From NCBI RefSeq assembly GCF_014203535.1, contig NZ_JACHJI010000001.1:310001-374000 (forward strand): a DNA stretch of 64,000 nt, read 5' to 3'. The DNA comes from Streptomyces griseomycini. GTDB lineage: Bacteria > Actinomycetota > Actinomycetes > Streptomycetales > Streptomycetaceae. Under the pieces are notes generated by a model, which was not told where the DNA came from, made no database searches, and was given only the letters and a program-made list of their open reading frames with translations. Made by a program: the position numbers and the translations under genes. Each line of letters starts with the position of its first letter. The stretch's first letter is position 1. This document shows positions 8,625-18,749 of this stretch, in pieces.

Positions 8625-8662
8625 GAGGGGCGCACCCGCCGTCGCCAGCGGGTGTGCCCCTC
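8625..8662. terminator. Bidirectional terminator between the small basic gene and dnaE
   Basis: A 15-bp stem (GAGGGGCGCACCCGC against GCGGGTGTGCCCCTC, one G-T pair) with an 8-nt loop, lying between two convergent genes. It can end transcription from both sides. Confidence 0.8.
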
Positions 8663-8705
8663 ACACGTGTCCGGCGCACGGCGGCGGACACGCGGCGTCG
8701 CCCGC

Positions 8706-11700
8706 TCAGCCCGCCAGGCAGGAGGGTCCGAGGAGGACCTTCAGATCACCGAAGAGGGCCGGGTCCGGCTTGACCCGGTGCCGGTCCAGACGCAGCACCG
8801 TCGTCTTCGTCGGCCCCTGGAGCTTGATCCGGACCTCGCTGTCGCCCTTGTGGTGGGTGAGGATCTCGCCGAGCCGGCTGACCATGGGCGGGGTCACGCG
8901 CGTCGCCGGGATGGTGAGGACGACGGGCGCGTTGGTGCCCGCGTTGGACAGGTCGGGAACCATCAGCTCCATCGCCACCAGGCGCGGCACGTCCTCCCGC
9001 TTGTCGAGCCGGCCCTTGACGAACACCACGGCGTCCTCGACGAGTTGGGTCGACACCAGTTGGTAGGTCGCCGGGAAGAACATGCACTCGATGGAGCCCG
9101 CGAGGTCCTCCACCGTCGCGATCGCCCAGGCGTTGCCCTGCTTGGTCATCTTGCGCTGCAGGCCCGAGATGATGCCGCCGATGGTGACCACCGCGCCGTC
9201 GCCGAAGTCGCCGCCGGTGAGCTGGGAGATGCCCGCGTCGGCCTTGTCGGACAGCACGTGCTCCAGGCCGAACAGCGGGTGGTCGGAGACGTAGAGGCCG
9301 AGCATCTCCCGTTCCTGGGCGAGCAGGTAGGTCTTGTCCCACTCGTCGTCGGTGAAGGTGACGTCGAGGCCGAAGCCGGGCTCGCTGTTCTCCTCCTCGC
9401 CCATGCCGCCGAAGAGGTCGAACTGCCCCTCGGCCTCCTTGCGCTTGACCGCGACCACGTTGTCGATCATCGGCTCGTACTGGGCGGTGAGGCCCTTGCG
9501 GGTGTGGCCCAGGGAGTCGAAGGCACCCGCCTTGATCAGCGACTCCGTGGTGCGCTTGTTGCAGACGACCGCGTCGACCTTGTCGAGGTAGTCCGGGAAG
9601 GACGTGTACTTCCCCTTGGCCTTGCGGCACTTGATGATCGACTCGACGACGTTGGTGCCGACGTTGCGCACCGCCGACAGGCCGAAGAGGATCACGTCGT
9701 CGCCCTGCGCGGCGAAGTTGGCCTCGGACTCGTTGACGTTCGGCGGGAGCACCTTGATGCCCATGCGGCGGCACTCGTTGAGGTAGACGGCCGACTTGTC
9801 CTTGTCGTCCTTCACCGAGGTGAGCAGCGCGGCCATGTACTCGGCGGGGTGGTTCGCCTTGAGGTAGGCGGTCCAGTACGACACCAGTCCGTACGCGGCC
9901 GAGTGCGCCTTGTTGAAGGCGTAGCCGGCGAAGGGCACCAGCACGTCCCACAGCGCCTGGATGGCCTCGTCGCTGTAGCCGTTCTTGCGGGCGCCGGCCT
10001 GGAAGATGACGAAGTTCTTCTCCAGCTCCTCCGGCTTCTTCTTGCCCATCACACGGCGGAGGATGTCGGCCTCGCCGAGCGAGTACCCGGCGATGATCTG
10101 GGCGGCCTTCTGCACCTGCTCCTGGTAGACGATCAGGCCGTAGGTGACGTCCAGGACCTCCTTGAGCGGCTCCTCCAGCTCGGGGTGGATGGGCGTGATC
10201 TCCTGCTGGCCGTTCTTGCGCAGGGCGTAGTTGGTGTGCGAGTTCATGCCCATCGGGCCCGGCCGGTACAGGGCCGACACGGCGGAGATGTCCTCGAAGT
10301 TGTCCGGCTTCATCAGCCGGAGCAGGGAGCGCATCGGGCCGCCGTCGAACTGGAACACGCCGAGGGTGTCGCCGCGCTGGAGCAGATCGAAGGTCGTGGG
10401 GTCGTCCAGGGGCAGCGACAGCAGGTCGATGTCGACGCCCTTGTTGGCCTTCACCATCTTGACGGCGTCGTCCATGATGGTCAGGTTGCGCAGGCCCAGG
10501 AAGTCCATCTTCAGCAGGCCGAGCGACTCGCAGCTCGGGTAGTCCCACTGCGTGATGGTCACGCCGTCGGTGTGCCTGACCCAGACCGGGACGTGCTCGG
10601 TGATGGTCTCGCTGGACATGATCACGCCGGCCGCGTGCACGCCCATCTGCCGGACCAGGCCCTCCACGCCGCGCGCGGTGTCGATGACCTTCTTCACGTC
10701 CGGCTCGTTCTCGTACATCGACCGGACCTCGCCCGCCTCCGAGTAGCGGGGGTGGTTCGGGTCGGTGATGCCGGACAGCGGGATGCCCTTGCCGAGGACG
10801 TCGGCGGGCATGGCCTTGGTGATGCGGTCGCCCATCGCGTACGGGTAGCCCAGCACGCGCGCGGAGTCCTTGATCGCGTTCTTGGCCTTGATGGTGCCGT
10901 AGGTGCCGATCATGGCGACCTTGTCGGCGCCGTACTTCTCCGTCACGTACCGGATCACCTCGACGCGCCGGCGCTCGTCGAAGTCGATGTCGACGTCGGG
11001 CATGGAGATGCGCTCGGGGTTGAGGAACCGCTCGAAGATCAGGCCGTGCGGGATCGGGTCGAGGTCGGTGATGCCGAGGGCGTAGGCGACGATCGAGCCG
11101 GCCGCGGAGCCCCGGCCGGGGCCGACCGCGATGCCCTGCTTCTTCGCCCACATGATGAAGTCGGCGACGACGAGGAAGTAGCCCGGGAAGCCCATCGAGA
11201 TGATGGTGTCCATCTCGTACTCGACCTGCTTCATGCGGTCGTCCGGGATGCCGTCCGGGAAGCGGCGGTGCATGCCGCGCATGGTCTCCTCGCGGAACCA
11301 GCTGACCTCGGTGTACCCCTCCGGGATGTCGAACTTCGGCATCAGGTCGCGCTTGACGAACATGCCCGTGGTGTCGACCATCTCGGCGATCAGCCGGGTG
11401 TTGGCACAGCCCTGCTGCCAGGCGTCCGAGGAGTCGATGGCGTACATCTCCTCGGTGGACTTCAGGTAGTAGCCGGTGCCGTCGAACTTGAAGCGGTCGG
11501 GGTCGGAGAGGTTCTTGCCGGTCTGGATGCACAGCAGCGCGTCGTGGGCGCCCGCCTCGTGCGCGTACGTGTAGTGCGAGTCGTTGGTGACCAGCGGGGG
11601 GATGCCGAGCTTCCGGCCGATCTCCAGCAGTCCGTCGCGGACCCGGTGCTCGATCTCGATGCCGTGGTCCATCAGCTCCAGGAAGTAGCGGTCCTTGCCG

Positions 11701-12245
11701 AAGATGTCCTGGTAGTCGGCGGCCGCCTTGAGGGCCTCGTCGAAGTGGCCGAGGCGCAGCCGGGTCTGCACCTCGCCGGAGGGGCAGCCGGTGGAGGCCA
11801 CGATGCCCTCGGACCACTTCGCGATGGTCTCCTTGTCCATCCGGGGCCACTTCTGCAGCCAGCCCTCGGCGTACGCGTCGGAGGAGAGCCGGAAGAGGTT
11901 GTGCAGGCCGGTGCTGTTCACCGCCCACATCGTCTTGTGGGTGTAACCGCCGGAACCGGAGACGTCGTCCCGCTTCTGGTGCGGCTGGCCCCACTGGATC
12001 TTGCGCTTGTTCCGCCGGGACTCGGGCGCGACGTACGCCTCGATCCCGATGATCGGGGTGACCCCGGCCTTCTGCGCGGAGTGGAAGAAGTCGTACGCCC
12101 CGTGCAGGTTGCCGTGGTCGGACATGGCGATGTGCGTCATGCCCATCTCGTTGCAGGCGTTGAACATGTCCTTCAGCCGCGCGGCACCGTCCAGCAGCGA
12201 GTACTGGGTGTGGACGTGCAGGTGCGTGAACGGCGGCTTTGACAC
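8706..12245 (-). CDS. dnaE: DNA polymerase III subunit alpha, 1179 aa
   Basis: This is the replicative polymerase catalytic subunit. The N-terminal PHP domain is clear ([14 protein letters not shown], then [10 protein letters not shown] and [12 protein letters not shown]). The palm catalytic Asp residues lie in [12 protein letters not shown] near residue 415, followed by the family motif [10 protein letters not shown] and the KAHSAAYG segment of the fingers. A QFDLFGG clamp-binding motif lies near residue 940, and an OB-fold region follows ([23 protein letters not shown]). The length matches DnaE1 rather than PolC or ImuC-type DnaE2. The start is GTG 12245 with GGAGG 7 nt upstream. It is apparently monocistronic and divergent from the DUF2252 gene. 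The PHP residues are largely intact, so proofreading may be intrinsic, as known for mycobacterial DnaE1. Confidence 0.98.
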   Translation of the reverse strand: MSKPPFTHLHVHTQYSLLDGAARLKDMFNACNEMGMTHIAMSDHGNLHGAYDFFHSAQKAGVTPIIGIEAYVAPESRRNKRKIQWGQPHQKRDDVSGSGGYTHKTMWAVNSTGLHNLFRLSSDAYAEGWLQKWPRMDKETIAKWSEGIVASTGCPSGEVQTRLRLGHFDEALKAAADYQDIFGKDRYFLELMDHGIEIEHRVRDGLLEIGRKLGIPPLVTNDSHYTYAHEAGAHDALLCIQTGKNLSDPDRFKFDGTGYYLKSTEEMYAIDSSDAWQQGCANTRLIAEMVDTTGMFVKRDLMPKFDIPEGYTEVSWFREETMRGMHRRFPDGIPDDRMKQVEYEMDTIISMGFPGYFLVVADFIMWAKKQGIAVGPGRGSAAGSIVAYALGITDLDPIPHGLIFERFLNPERISMPDVDIDFDERRRVEVIRYVTEKYGADKVAMIGTYGTIKAKNAIKDSARVLGYPYAMGDRITKAMPADVLGKGIPLSGITDPNHPRYSEAGEVRSMYENEPDVKKVIDTARGVEGLVRQMGVHAAGVIMSSETITEHVPVWVRHTDGVTITQWDYPSCESLGLLKMDFLGLRNLTIMDDAVKMVKANKGVDIDLLSLPLDDPTTFDLLQRGDTLGVFQFDGGPMRSLLRLMKPDNFEDISAVSALYRPGPMGMNSHTNYALRKNGQQEITPIHPELEEPLKEVLDVTYGLIVYQEQVQKAAQIIAGYSLGEADILRRVMGKKKPEELEKNFVIFQAGARKNGYSDEAIQALWDVLVPFAGYAFNKAHSAAYGLVSYWTAYLKANHPAEYMAALLTSVKDDKDKSAVYLNECRRMGIKVLPPNVNESEANFAAQGDDVILFGLSAVRNVGTNVVESIIKCRKAKGKYTSFPDYLDKVDAVVCNKRTTESLIKAGAFDSLGHTRKGLTAQYEPMIDNVVAVKRKEAEGQFDLFGGMGEEENSEPGFGLDVTFTDDEWDKTYLLAQEREMLGLYVSDHPLFGLEHVLSDKADAGISQLTGGDFGDGAVVTIGGIISGLQRKMTKQGNAWAIATVEDLAGSIECMFFPATYQLVSTQLVEDAVVFVKGRLDKREDVPRLVAMELMVPDLSNAGTNAPVVLTIPATRVTPPMVSRLGEILTHHKGDSEVRIKLQGPTKTTVLRLDRHRVKPDPALFGDLKVLLGPSCLAG

Positions 12246-12505
12246 GGTGCGGCCTCCAAAGGTGAACGCTGTGGCGCGGAGCGCCTCGGTGAGGGGCGGT
12301 GGTCGGGTGACGGGAGGGCTGCTGGTGACGGGTGGGTGGGCAGTCTGGTGGTCAGCGTCGAAGTCTATGCCCCGGCACTGACACTCCGGGGGCGTCCCGG
12401 CGTACCTTCGGGCGGGGCGCGGGCACTCCCGTGACCCTTCACACGTTAGGCGTCAGGACGGACCAGCCGTCCGACGAGACGTCCCGCACCAGGAGGCACC
12501 CAGCG

Positions 12506-13855
12506 ATGCCGGTCCCGCAGCTCGACGACGAGCACCGCGGCGAGGAGATCCTCGCCGTCCTCGACACCGCCTTCGGCGAGCTCCTGGCCGCCGACCCGGC
12601 CGCGTTCCGGGTGAAGTTCCGGAAGATGGCGGCCTCGGCGTTCGCGTTCTACCGGGGGACGGCGTGCCTCTTCTACCACGACCTGGACGCCGAGGGCGGC
12701 GGACGGGGCGACGGGAGGACGTACAGCGGCCCCTACCTGGACGACCGGACGTCCCGGGTGTGGATCCACGGCGATCTGCACGCGGAGAACTTCGGCACGT
12801 ACATGGACTCCAACGGCCGCCTGGTGTTCAACGTCAACGACTTCGACGAGGCCTACGTCGGCCCCTTCACCTGGGACCTCAAGCGCTTCGCCGCCTCCGT
12901 GGCGCTGATCGGCTACGCGAAGGCGCTCAGCGACGCGCAGATCACCGAGCTGGTGCAGATCTACGCCGCCGCCTACCGGGAGCGCGTCCACGCGCTGGCC
13001 ACGGGCGCGAAGAGCGACGAGGTGCCGCCGTTCACGCTGGACACCGCCCAGGGCCCGCTGCTCGACGCGCTGCGCGACGCCCGCTCGCTGACCCGGTTCG
13101 GGCTGCTGGACTCGATGACCGAGATCCGCGACTTCGAGCGCCGCTTCGCCGCCGGCGGCGGCGCGGTCGAGCTGGACGCCGCCACCCGCTACAAGGTGCT
13201 CGCCGCCTTCGACGGCTACCTGGAGACGCTGCCGGACGCCTCCCTGGCCCGCCCGGACTCCTACCGCGTGAAGGACGTCGTGGGCCGTCGCGGCATCGGC
13301 ATCGGCTCGGCCGGGCTGCCGTCGTACAACATCCTGCTGGAGGGCCACAGCGACGCCCTGGAGAACGACGTCGTGATCTACATCAAGCAGGCCCAGACCC
13401 CGGCCGTCTCCCGGCACATCCCCGACCAGGCGATCCGGGACTACTTCCAGCACGAGGGCCACCGCACGGTGATCTCCCAGCGCGCGCTGCAGGCGCACGC
13501 CGACCCGTGGCTGGGCTGGACCGAGCTGGACGGCGCGGGCCAGCTGGTCGCCGAGGTCTCGCCGTACGCCGTGGACCTGGACTGGAACGACATCGACGAG
13601 CCCGAGGAGATCGCCCAGGTCGTCGCCGACCTCGGCCGGGCCACGGCGACGATGCACGCGGCGGCGGACGACACCTCCGGCGAGTCCCTGGTGCCCTTCT
13701 CCACCGAGCGGGCCATCGACGCGGCGATCGCGGCCGACGAGGAGGGCCTCGCCCCGCTGCTGGTCGACTTCGCGCACTCCTACGGCGCACGCGCGCGCGG
13801 CGACCACCAGATCTTCCTGGACCTGTTCCGCAACGGCAGGATCCCGGGGTTGTAA
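12506..13855 (+). CDS. DUF2252 family protein, kinase-like fold, 449 aa
   Basis: DUF2252 proteins are uncharacterised but related to the aminoglycoside-phosphotransferase/protein-kinase fold. Here HGDLHAENFGTY (near residue 90) corresponds to the HxDxxxxN catalytic loop and VNDFDEA to the metal-binding DFD motif. Further family segments are WDLKRFAASVAL, DVVGRRGIGIGSAGLPSYNILLEG, VIYIKQAQ (probable ATP-binding Lys) and GHRTVISQRALQA. The catalytic loop lies before the VIYIKQAQ Lys in sequence, so the lobes seem circularly permuted relative to APH kinases. The start is ATG 12506, supported by AGGAGG 9 nt upstream; the frame is open further upstream without another good start. The substrate is unknown. 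A small hairpin follows the stop. Confidence 0.88.
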   Translation: MPVPQLDDEHRGEEILAVLDTAFGELLAADPAAFRVKFRKMAASAFAFYRGTACLFYHDLDAEGGGRGDGRTYSGPYLDDRTSRVWIHGDLHAENFGTYMDSNGRLVFNVNDFDEAYVGPFTWDLKRFAASVALIGYAKALSDAQITELVQIYAAAYRERVHALATGAKSDEVPPFTLDTAQGPLLDALRDARSLTRFGLLDSMTEIRDFERRFAAGGGAVELDAATRYKVLAAFDGYLETLPDASLARPDSYRVKDVVGRRGIGIGSAGLPSYNILLEGHSDALENDVVIYIKQAQTPAVSRHIPDQAIRDYFQHEGHRTVISQRALQAHADPWLGWTELDGAGQLVAEVSPYAVDLDWNDIDEPEEIAQVVADLGRATATMHAAADDTSGESLVPFSTERAIDAAIAADEEGLAPLLVDFAHSYGARARGDHQIFLDLFRNGRIPGL

Positions 13856-13871
13856 CCCTCCTCACGCTCAC

Positions 13872-13891
13872 AGGGACCCTTTAGGGTTCCT
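13872..13891 (+). terminator. Probable terminator after the DUF2252 gene
   Basis: A 7-bp stem (AGGGACC / GGTTCCT, one G-T pair) with a 6-nt loop, starting 16 nt after the stop and followed by a short TTT. It may be only partly effective. Confidence 0.45.
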
Positions 13892-13922
13892 TTACCGGAG
13901 CCCGTGACAGACTTTCCCCGCG

Positions 13923-14633
13923 ATGGACATATCCGGAACCCACTTCAGAGCCGTCCGCGCGGCGCTGTTCACGGCGGTGGTCGTGACGCTCAGCACCGCG
14001 TCGCACGTGCTGCTGTCCGGGGCTCCGCTGCCTTTGAACACGGTGGCCGCGATCGCCGCCGCCGTGTTCGCCCTGGCGTACGCCCTGGCGGGGCGGGAGC
14101 GGTCCTTCGGGCGGATCGCCGCCCTGCTGATCCCGCTGGAGCTGGCCGCCGACACCGTCTTCACCACCGGCCAGCACGTCTGCTACGGCCGGATGGGCGG
14201 CCCGGTCGCGGGCCCGCTGCGCTCCTTCGGCTTCGACGTGCTGTGCGGCGACGGCACCAGCGTGGGCGCACCGCTCGCCCGCGTGACCGGCGCCGCCGCC
14301 GAGGGCGGCGACCGGCCGGTGGTCCTGCTCGCCCACGCCGATCCGGCCACCGCCTGGATGCTGCTCGGCGCGCACATCGGCGTCGGCCTGTGCGCCGCCG
14401 CCTGGCTGCGCCGCGGCGAGCGGGCGCTGGCCCAGCTGCTCGGCGCGGTGGCGGCGACGGCTTCGACGGCGGTCCGGCCGCTGCTGCTCGCGGTCTCGGC
14501 GGTGACGGGCCGCGAGGCCCCGGAGGTCCGCCGGCCCGCTCTCCCGGTCCGCGAGGCCCCCACGGCCCGGACCCGGATCCTCGTGCACTCCCTGGGACGG
14601 CGTGGCCCGCCGTGCTCCGCCGCCCTCGTCTGA
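13923..14633 (+). CDS. Small multi-pass membrane protein, 236 aa
   Basis: I do not recognise the family. Four hydrophobic segments are visible: VRAALFTAVVVTLSTASHVLL, LNTVAAIAAAVFALAYALA, RIAALLIPLELAADTVFTTG, and after a polar loop of about 60 residues TAWMLLGAHIGVGLCAAAWL. The C-terminal ~70 residues are Arg/Pro-rich and probably cytoplasmic. Cys residues occur after helix 3 (GQHVCYG) and in the loop (FDVLCGDG). Four helices with loop Cys residues recall VKOR-type redox partners, and the next gene encodes a DsbA-like protein, but no CxxC is present, so this remains weak. ATG 13923 has no clear Shine-Dalgarno sequence. The gap to the DsbA-like gene is 99 bp. Confidence 0.7.
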   Translation: MDISGTHFRAVRAALFTAVVVTLSTASHVLLSGAPLPLNTVAAIAAAVFALAYALAGRERSFGRIAALLIPLELAADTVFTTGQHVCYGRMGGPVAGPLRSFGFDVLCGDGTSVGAPLARVTGAAAEGGDRPVVLLAHADPATAWMLLGAHIGVGLCAAAWLRRGERALAQLLGAVAATASTAVRPLLLAVSAVTGREAPEVRRPALPVREAPTARTRILVHSLGRRGPPCSAALV

Positions 14634-14732
14634 GGCGATCCCCCGCCCCGGCACCGGCGGCACCCCGAGCACGAGCAGTCCCCCTACCCATCCCGCACAC
14701 GACCGTGTGCGTCCCCCGTGGAGAACATCACC

Positions 14733-15545
14733 ATGAGCAAGCGGAACAGCCAGGCGGCGAAGACGGCGGCCCGAGAGCGCCTGCGCGCGGAGCGCGAGCG
14801 CCAGGCCAAGCGCGAGAAGGTCAAGCGGCAGGTCGTCGTCGCCTGCTCCGTCGTCGGTGTCCTGGCGGTGGCCGGCGGCATCGGCTACGCCGTCGTCCAG
14901 GGCAACAAGCCCGGCTACTGGGAGGCCGCGCAGGACGACAAGCTCGTCAAGCCGGCCAACTCCAGCGGTGAGAACGGCACGACCGTCGTCATCGGCGAGT
15001 CCGACGCCAAGAAGACCCTGGAGCTGTACGAGGACCCGCGCTGCCCGGTCTGCGCCACGTTCGAGCAGAGCGTCGGCAAGACGATCGAGAAGGACGTCGA
15101 GGACGGCAAGTACAAGATCCGCTTCGTCGGCGCCTCGTTCCTCGACCGCGGTCTGGGCGGTGAGGGCTCCAAGAACGCCCTGAGCGCCCTGGGCGCCGCG
15201 CTGAACGTCGGCCCCGAGGCGTTCCTCGCCTACAAGTCCGCGCTGTACTCGGCCGAGCACCACCCCGCGGAGAGCGAGGACAAGTTCAAGGACGACTCGT
15301 ACCTGATCGAGGTCGCGAACACGGTCGACGACCTGAAGGGCAACAAGCAGTTCCAGAAGGACGTCAAGGACGGCACCTTCGACAAGTGGGCGCTGGAGAT
15401 GTCCGAGACGTTCGACGACAGCGGTGTCGAGGGCACGCCGACGCTGAAGATGGACGGCAAGCAGCTCACCGGTTCCAACGGCAAGAACGCCCCCATGACG
15501 GTGGAGGAGTTCAACACGGCCATCGACAAGGCCCTCAAGGGCTGA
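14733..15545 (+). CDS. Membrane-anchored DsbA-like thioredoxin-fold protein, 270 aa
   Basis: This is a thiol-disulphide oxidoreductase of the DsbA/Thioredoxin_4 type, expected to act outside the membrane in oxidative folding. The N-terminal ~35 residues are strongly basic (RERLRAERERQAKREKVKRQ), followed by one transmembrane helix (VVVACSVVGVLAVAGGIGYAVV), giving an N-in/C-out anchor. The active site CPVC lies in YEDPRCPVCATFE near residue 105, and the cis-Pro is in GVEGTPTLKMDG near residue 240. ATG 14733 is chosen since GGAG lies 9 nt upstream; GTG 14718 would add five residues. The neighbouring upstream membrane protein could be functionally linked. A strong hairpin follows the stop. Confidence 0.9.
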   Translation: MSKRNSQAAKTAARERLRAERERQAKREKVKRQVVVACSVVGVLAVAGGIGYAVVQGNKPGYWEAAQDDKLVKPANSSGENGTTVVIGESDAKKTLELYEDPRCPVCATFEQSVGKTIEKDVEDGKYKIRFVGASFLDRGLGGEGSKNALSALGAALNVGPEAFLAYKSALYSAEHHPAESEDKFKDDSYLIEVANTVDDLKGNKQFQKDVKDGTFDKWALEMSETFDDSGVEGTPTLKMDGKQLTGSNGKNAPMTVEEFNTAIDKALKG

Positions 15546-15572
15546 CCCCCGGTCGGTCGACCGCACGCTGAA

Positions 15573-15604
15573 GAGCGGGCGAACTTTGGCGAGTTCGCCC
15601 GCTC
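15573..15604 (+). terminator. Terminator after the DsbA-like gene
   Basis: A perfect 12-bp stem (GAGCGGGCGAAC / GTTCGCCCGCTC) with an 8-nt loop, 27 nt after the stop and immediately before the phoD promoter. Confidence 0.8.
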
Positions 15605-15621
15605 TCGCGTGTACCTGTCAG

Positions 15622-15627
15622 TAATCT
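15622..15627 (+). promoter_or_regulatory. -10 box TAATCT before phoD (putative leaderless)
   Basis: TAATCT ends 8 nt before GTG 15636, so the transcript would start at or near the start codon. The expected -35 and activator region (15593-15605) overlaps the right arm of the upstream terminator. Confidence 0.45.
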
Positions 15628-15635
15628 GATCGGCT

Positions 15636-17318
15636 GTGACCAGTCGACACAGATCATCCGAGAGCACCGTCTCCGCCACCGCGGACACCGACTCCCTTTC
15701 CCCGCGCCGCCGCACGGTGGTCAAGGCAGCCGCCGCCACCGCGGTGCTGACCGGACCGCTCGCCGCGTCCCTGCCCGCCCGGGCGGCGGCGCAGGCCCCC
15801 GCCTTCCTGCACGGCGTGGCCTCCGGCGACCCGCTGCCGGACGGCGTCCTGCTGTGGACCCGCGTGACGCCGACGCCGGAGGCGATACCCGGCTCCGGGC
15901 TCGGCCCGGACACCGAGGTGAGCTGGACCGTCGCCCGGGACAGGGCGTTCACCGACGTCGTCGCGAAGGGCTCGACGCTCGCCACCGCCGCCTCCGACCA
16001 CACCGTCAAGGCGGACATCCGCGGCCTGCGGCCGGCCACCGACTACTGGTTCCGCTTCTCCGCCGGCGGCACCGACTCCCCCGTCGCCCGCACCCGCACC
16101 GCCCCGGCCGCCGACGCCGCCGTGACCGGACTGCGCTTCGGCGTGGTCTCCTGCTCCAACTGGGAGGCCGGCCGCTTCTCGGCGTACCGCCACCTCGCGG
16201 CACGGGGCGACCTGGACGCCTGGCTGCACCTGGGCGACTACGTCTACGAGTACGGCACCGGCGAGTACGGCGCCCGCGACCGGGTCGTCCGCCCGCACGC
16301 ACCCGCCCACGAGATCGTCACCCTCGCCGACTACCGCGTCCGGCACGCGCAGTACAAGACGGACCCGGACCTCCAGGCCCTGCACGCCAAGGCGCCGGTC
16401 ATCGCGATCTGGGACGACCACGAGATCGCCAACGACACCTGGTCGGGCGGCGCCGAGAACCACACCGAGGGCGCCGAGGGCACCTGGGCCGCGCGCCAAG
16501 CCGCCGCCAAGCGGGCCTACTTCGAGTGGATGCCGGTGCGTCCCGCGCTCGCCGGCACCACCTACCGCCGGCTGCGCTTCGGCAGGCTCGCCGACCTGTC
16601 CCTGCTGGACCTGCGCTCCTTCCGCTCCCCGCAGGTCTCCCTCGGCGACGGAGAGGTCGACGACCCGGACCGCACGCTCACCGGCCGTGCCCAACTGGAC
16701 TGGCTGAAGGCGGGCCTGACGGCGTCCGACACCACCTGGCGGCTGGTCGGCACCTCGGTGATGATCTCGCCGTTCGCGCTCGGTTCCCTCCCCGCGCACC
16801 TCCTGAAGCCGCTCGCCGAGCTGCTCGGCCTGCCGCGGGAGGGCCTCGCCCTCAACACCGACCAGTGGGACGGCTACACCGACGACCGCCGCGAGCTCCT
16901 CGCCCACCTGCGTGCGAACGCCGTCCGCAACACGGTCTTCCTCACCGGCGACATCCACATGGCGTGGGCCAACGACGTGCCGGTGAACGCCGCCACCTAC
17001 CCGCTGTCGCCCTCGGCCGCCACGGAGTTCGTGGTCACCTCGGTCACCTCCGACAACCTGGACGACATCGTCAAGGTCCCCGAGGGCACCGTCTCCGCGA
17101 TCGCCTCACCGCTGATCAAGGCCGCCAACCGGCACGTCCGCTGGGTGGACACCGACCGCCACGGCTACGGCGTCCTGGACATCACCGCCGAGCGGGCGCA
17201 GATGGACTACTACGTCCTGTCCGACCGCACGGACCCGGACGCCACGGCCGAGTGGGCCCGCTCCTACCGCACGCGCAGCGGCACGCAGAAGGTCGAGCGC
17301 ACCCACGATCCGGTCTGA
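15636..17318 (+). CDS. phoD: Secreted PhoD-type alkaline phosphatase/phosphodiesterase, 560 aa
   Basis: A TAT-exported phosphatase that releases phosphate from organic esters outside the cell. The signal peptide has the twin-arginine run [14 protein letters not shown] followed by a hydrophobic core and a likely AxA cleavage site near residue 50. The PhoD N-terminal domain ([19 protein letters not shown]) is followed by the calcineurin-like catalytic domain, with metal-site segments [29 protein letters not shown] and [12 protein letters not shown]. This is the full family length. GTG 15636 is supported by the -10 box 8 nt upstream. In Streptomyces phoD genes are known PhoP targets under phosphate limitation; I could not confirm a tandem PHO box here. 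It is the only gene of its unit as far as I can see. Confidence 0.93.
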   Translation: MTSRHRSSESTVSATADTDSLSPRRRTVVKAAAATAVLTGPLAASLPARAAAQAPAFLHGVASGDPLPDGVLLWTRVTPTPEAIPGSGLGPDTEVSWTVARDRAFTDVVAKGSTLATAASDHTVKADIRGLRPATDYWFRFSAGGTDSPVARTRTAPAADAAVTGLRFGVVSCSNWEAGRFSAYRHLAARGDLDAWLHLGDYVYEYGTGEYGARDRVVRPHAPAHEIVTLADYRVRHAQYKTDPDLQALHAKAPVIAIWDDHEIANDTWSGGAENHTEGAEGTWAARQAAAKRAYFEWMPVRPALAGTTYRRLRFGRLADLSLLDLRSFRSPQVSLGDGEVDDPDRTLTGRAQLDWLKAGLTASDTTWRLVGTSVMISPFALGSLPAHLLKPLAELLGLPREGLALNTDQWDGYTDDRRELLAHLRANAVRNTVFLTGDIHMAWANDVPVNAATYPLSPSAATEFVVTSVTSDNLDDIVKVPEGTVSAIASPLIKAANRHVRWVDTDRHGYGVLDITAERAQMDYYVLSDRTDPDATAEWARSYRTRSGTQKVERTHDPV

Positions 17319-17467
17319 TCCCTGGTCCCTGACCTCTGCCCTCCTGCGCCCCCTGTGGCCGGAAGCGGGCGGTCGACCGGGGCCGTGAGACCCGGGTGTG
17401 GGGGTTTCACGGCCGGTCCGCCTACGTCGGGCGCACCGGTCGCCGCCCGCCCACGGGAGGCCCGTCC

Positions 17468-18120
17468 GTGTCGGAGGACACCACCCAGGACCGTGCCGGG
17501 CTCGGGACGCGCGCCCGGATCGATACGACCGAGCCGCACTCGGCGCGCTTCTGGAACCACTTCGTCGGCGGCGAGGACCACTACGAGGTCGACCGGGAGG
17601 TGGGGGATCAGATCAAGGACGTCTTCCCCGGGCCGAACGACCCCGTCGTCCTCACCCACGCGGATGCCCTGCTCACCAGCACGCCGGAGGGCGGGACCGC
17701 GTACCTGGACGCCGATCCGCACGACCCCGAGGCCGTGCTGCGGGCCGCCGCCGGGACGCCCGGCCCCTCCCGGCCGGTCGCCCTGATGATCCTCTAACAC
17801 GCTCGGTCACGTACCCGACCGGGAGGCGGCCCGCGACCTGGTGCGCCGGCTCATGGCGGGGCTCCCCCGGGCAGCCATCTGGTGATCAGCGACGGTACGG
17901 CCACCAGCGAGGGCGTGATCGCGGCCTCCGAGGCGCACAACGCGAGCGGCGCGGTGCCGTACCACGTGCGCAGCGTCGAGGAGATCACCGGGCTCCTCGA
18001 AGGGCTGGAGCTGGTGGGGCCCGGGGCCGTGCGGGTGCCCGAGTGGCGGCCGGAGGCCGGGGAACCGGGCGGGAGCGGCGCGCCCGTGGACGCCTACTGC
18101 GGGGTGGCGCGCAAGGCGCA
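17468..18120 (+). pseudogene. DUF574 SAM-dependent methyltransferase, decayed
   Basis: Pieces of the Streptomyces S-adenosyl methyltransferase (DUF574) family occur in order but are broken. A plausible GTG start (17468) has GGGAGG 7 nt upstream. The N-terminal family segment (IDTTEPHSARFWNHFVGGEDHY) is intact up to FPGPNDP, where the sequence jumps to VVLTHADALLTSTPEG. About 55-60 residues that should hold the SAM-binding DIGTGLPT loop are missing, and the junction falls on Asn-Asp-Pro, which family members carry on both sides. A +1 shift at 17791-17797 then creates a stop (TAA 17795-17797), and a lost C in the C-run near 17866-17870 restores the frame (HLVISDGTAT). The C-terminal VDAYCGVARK is present, but no stop follows in frame until 18334, inside the next gene. 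It cannot bind SAM. Confidence 0.85.
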
Positions 18121-18164
18121 GCCCGGCCGGCGGCTCCCGGCCGTCCGTCACCGTCCCGCCGGGA

Positions 18165-18749
18165 TCAGGCCTCCAGGGAGTCGAGGAAGCCGAGCGCCAC
18201 CCGCCAGGTGGCCTCGGCGGCCTCCTCGTCCCAGTCCGGCAGGTCGGGATCGGTGTAGAGGTGGCCGGCCCCGGCGTACCGGTACACCTCGACGTCGGCC
18301 CCCGCCCGGCCCATCTGCAGGTACCAGGCACTGAGCCAGTCGTCGGTCTCGAACGGGTCCGGCTCCGCGACGTGCAGCTGCACCGGCAGGTCGTCCACCG
18401 AGGCGTTCGCCGCGATGTCGGAGGTGCCGTGCAGGAGCAGCAGTCCCCGCGCCCTGTCGTCGCCCAGCGCCAGCGTCTGGGCGACGGAGGCGCCGAAGGA
18501 GAACCCGGCGTACACCAGCCCCCGCTCCGAGTAGGGCGCGGCGGCCAGCACGGCCCGCTTCAGCAGTTCCTCCTTGCCGATCTCCTCCTTGTACGCCATG
18601 CCCTCCTCGGCCGTGTCGAACGTACGGCCCTCGAAGAGGTCGGGCGTCCAGACCTCGTGTCCGGCCGCGCGCAGCCGGTCCGCGGCCCGGTCCACCGCGG
18701 GCCGCAGACCGTAGGTCGAGTGAAAGAGCATGATGTTCATGCGTCCCAT
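18165..18749 (-). CDS. Dienelactone-hydrolase-like alpha/beta hydrolase, 194 aa
   Basis: This is a small alpha/beta hydrolase of the dienelactone hydrolase family. It lacks signal and membrane segments, so it is cytoplasmic. The nucleophile elbow is AGFSFGASV, with Ser where classical DLH has Cys. The acid is probably Asp in VAEPDPFETDDW and the His is in YAGAGHLYTD near residue 160. The N-terminal strand MLFHSTYGLRPA carries the oxyanion-side residues. ATG 18749 (MGRMNIML) and ATG 18740 (MNIML) are both possible; the second fits the family start better but has no good ribosome-binding site. The natural substrate is not evident. It is divergent from mscS with a 99-bp gap. Confidence 0.85.
   Translation of the reverse strand: MGRMNIMLFHSTYGLRPAVDRAADRLRAAGHEVWTPDLFEGRTFDTAEEGMAYKEEIGKEELLKRAVLAAAPYSERGLVYAGFSFGASVAQTLALGDDRARGLLLLHGTSDIAANASVDDLPVQLHVAEPDPFETDDWLSAWYLQMGRAGADVEVYRYAGAGHLYTDPDLPDWDEEAAEATWRVALGFLDSLEA

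Noticed and set aside
8652..12242. Open frame of nearly 1200 codons antisense to dnaE
   Set aside because: It mirrors dnaE almost exactly. In high-GC genomes the antisense frame whose codon pattern is set by the third-position G/C of the real gene has few stops. Its Val/Leu/Asp/Arg-rich composition has no motifs, and dnaE is unambiguous.
15593..15625. PHO-box-like sequence (GTTCGCCCGCT) before phoD
   Set aside because: Only one partial unit is visible and it is the right arm of the upstream terminator; the 11-nt tandem repeats needed for PhoP binding are not clear.
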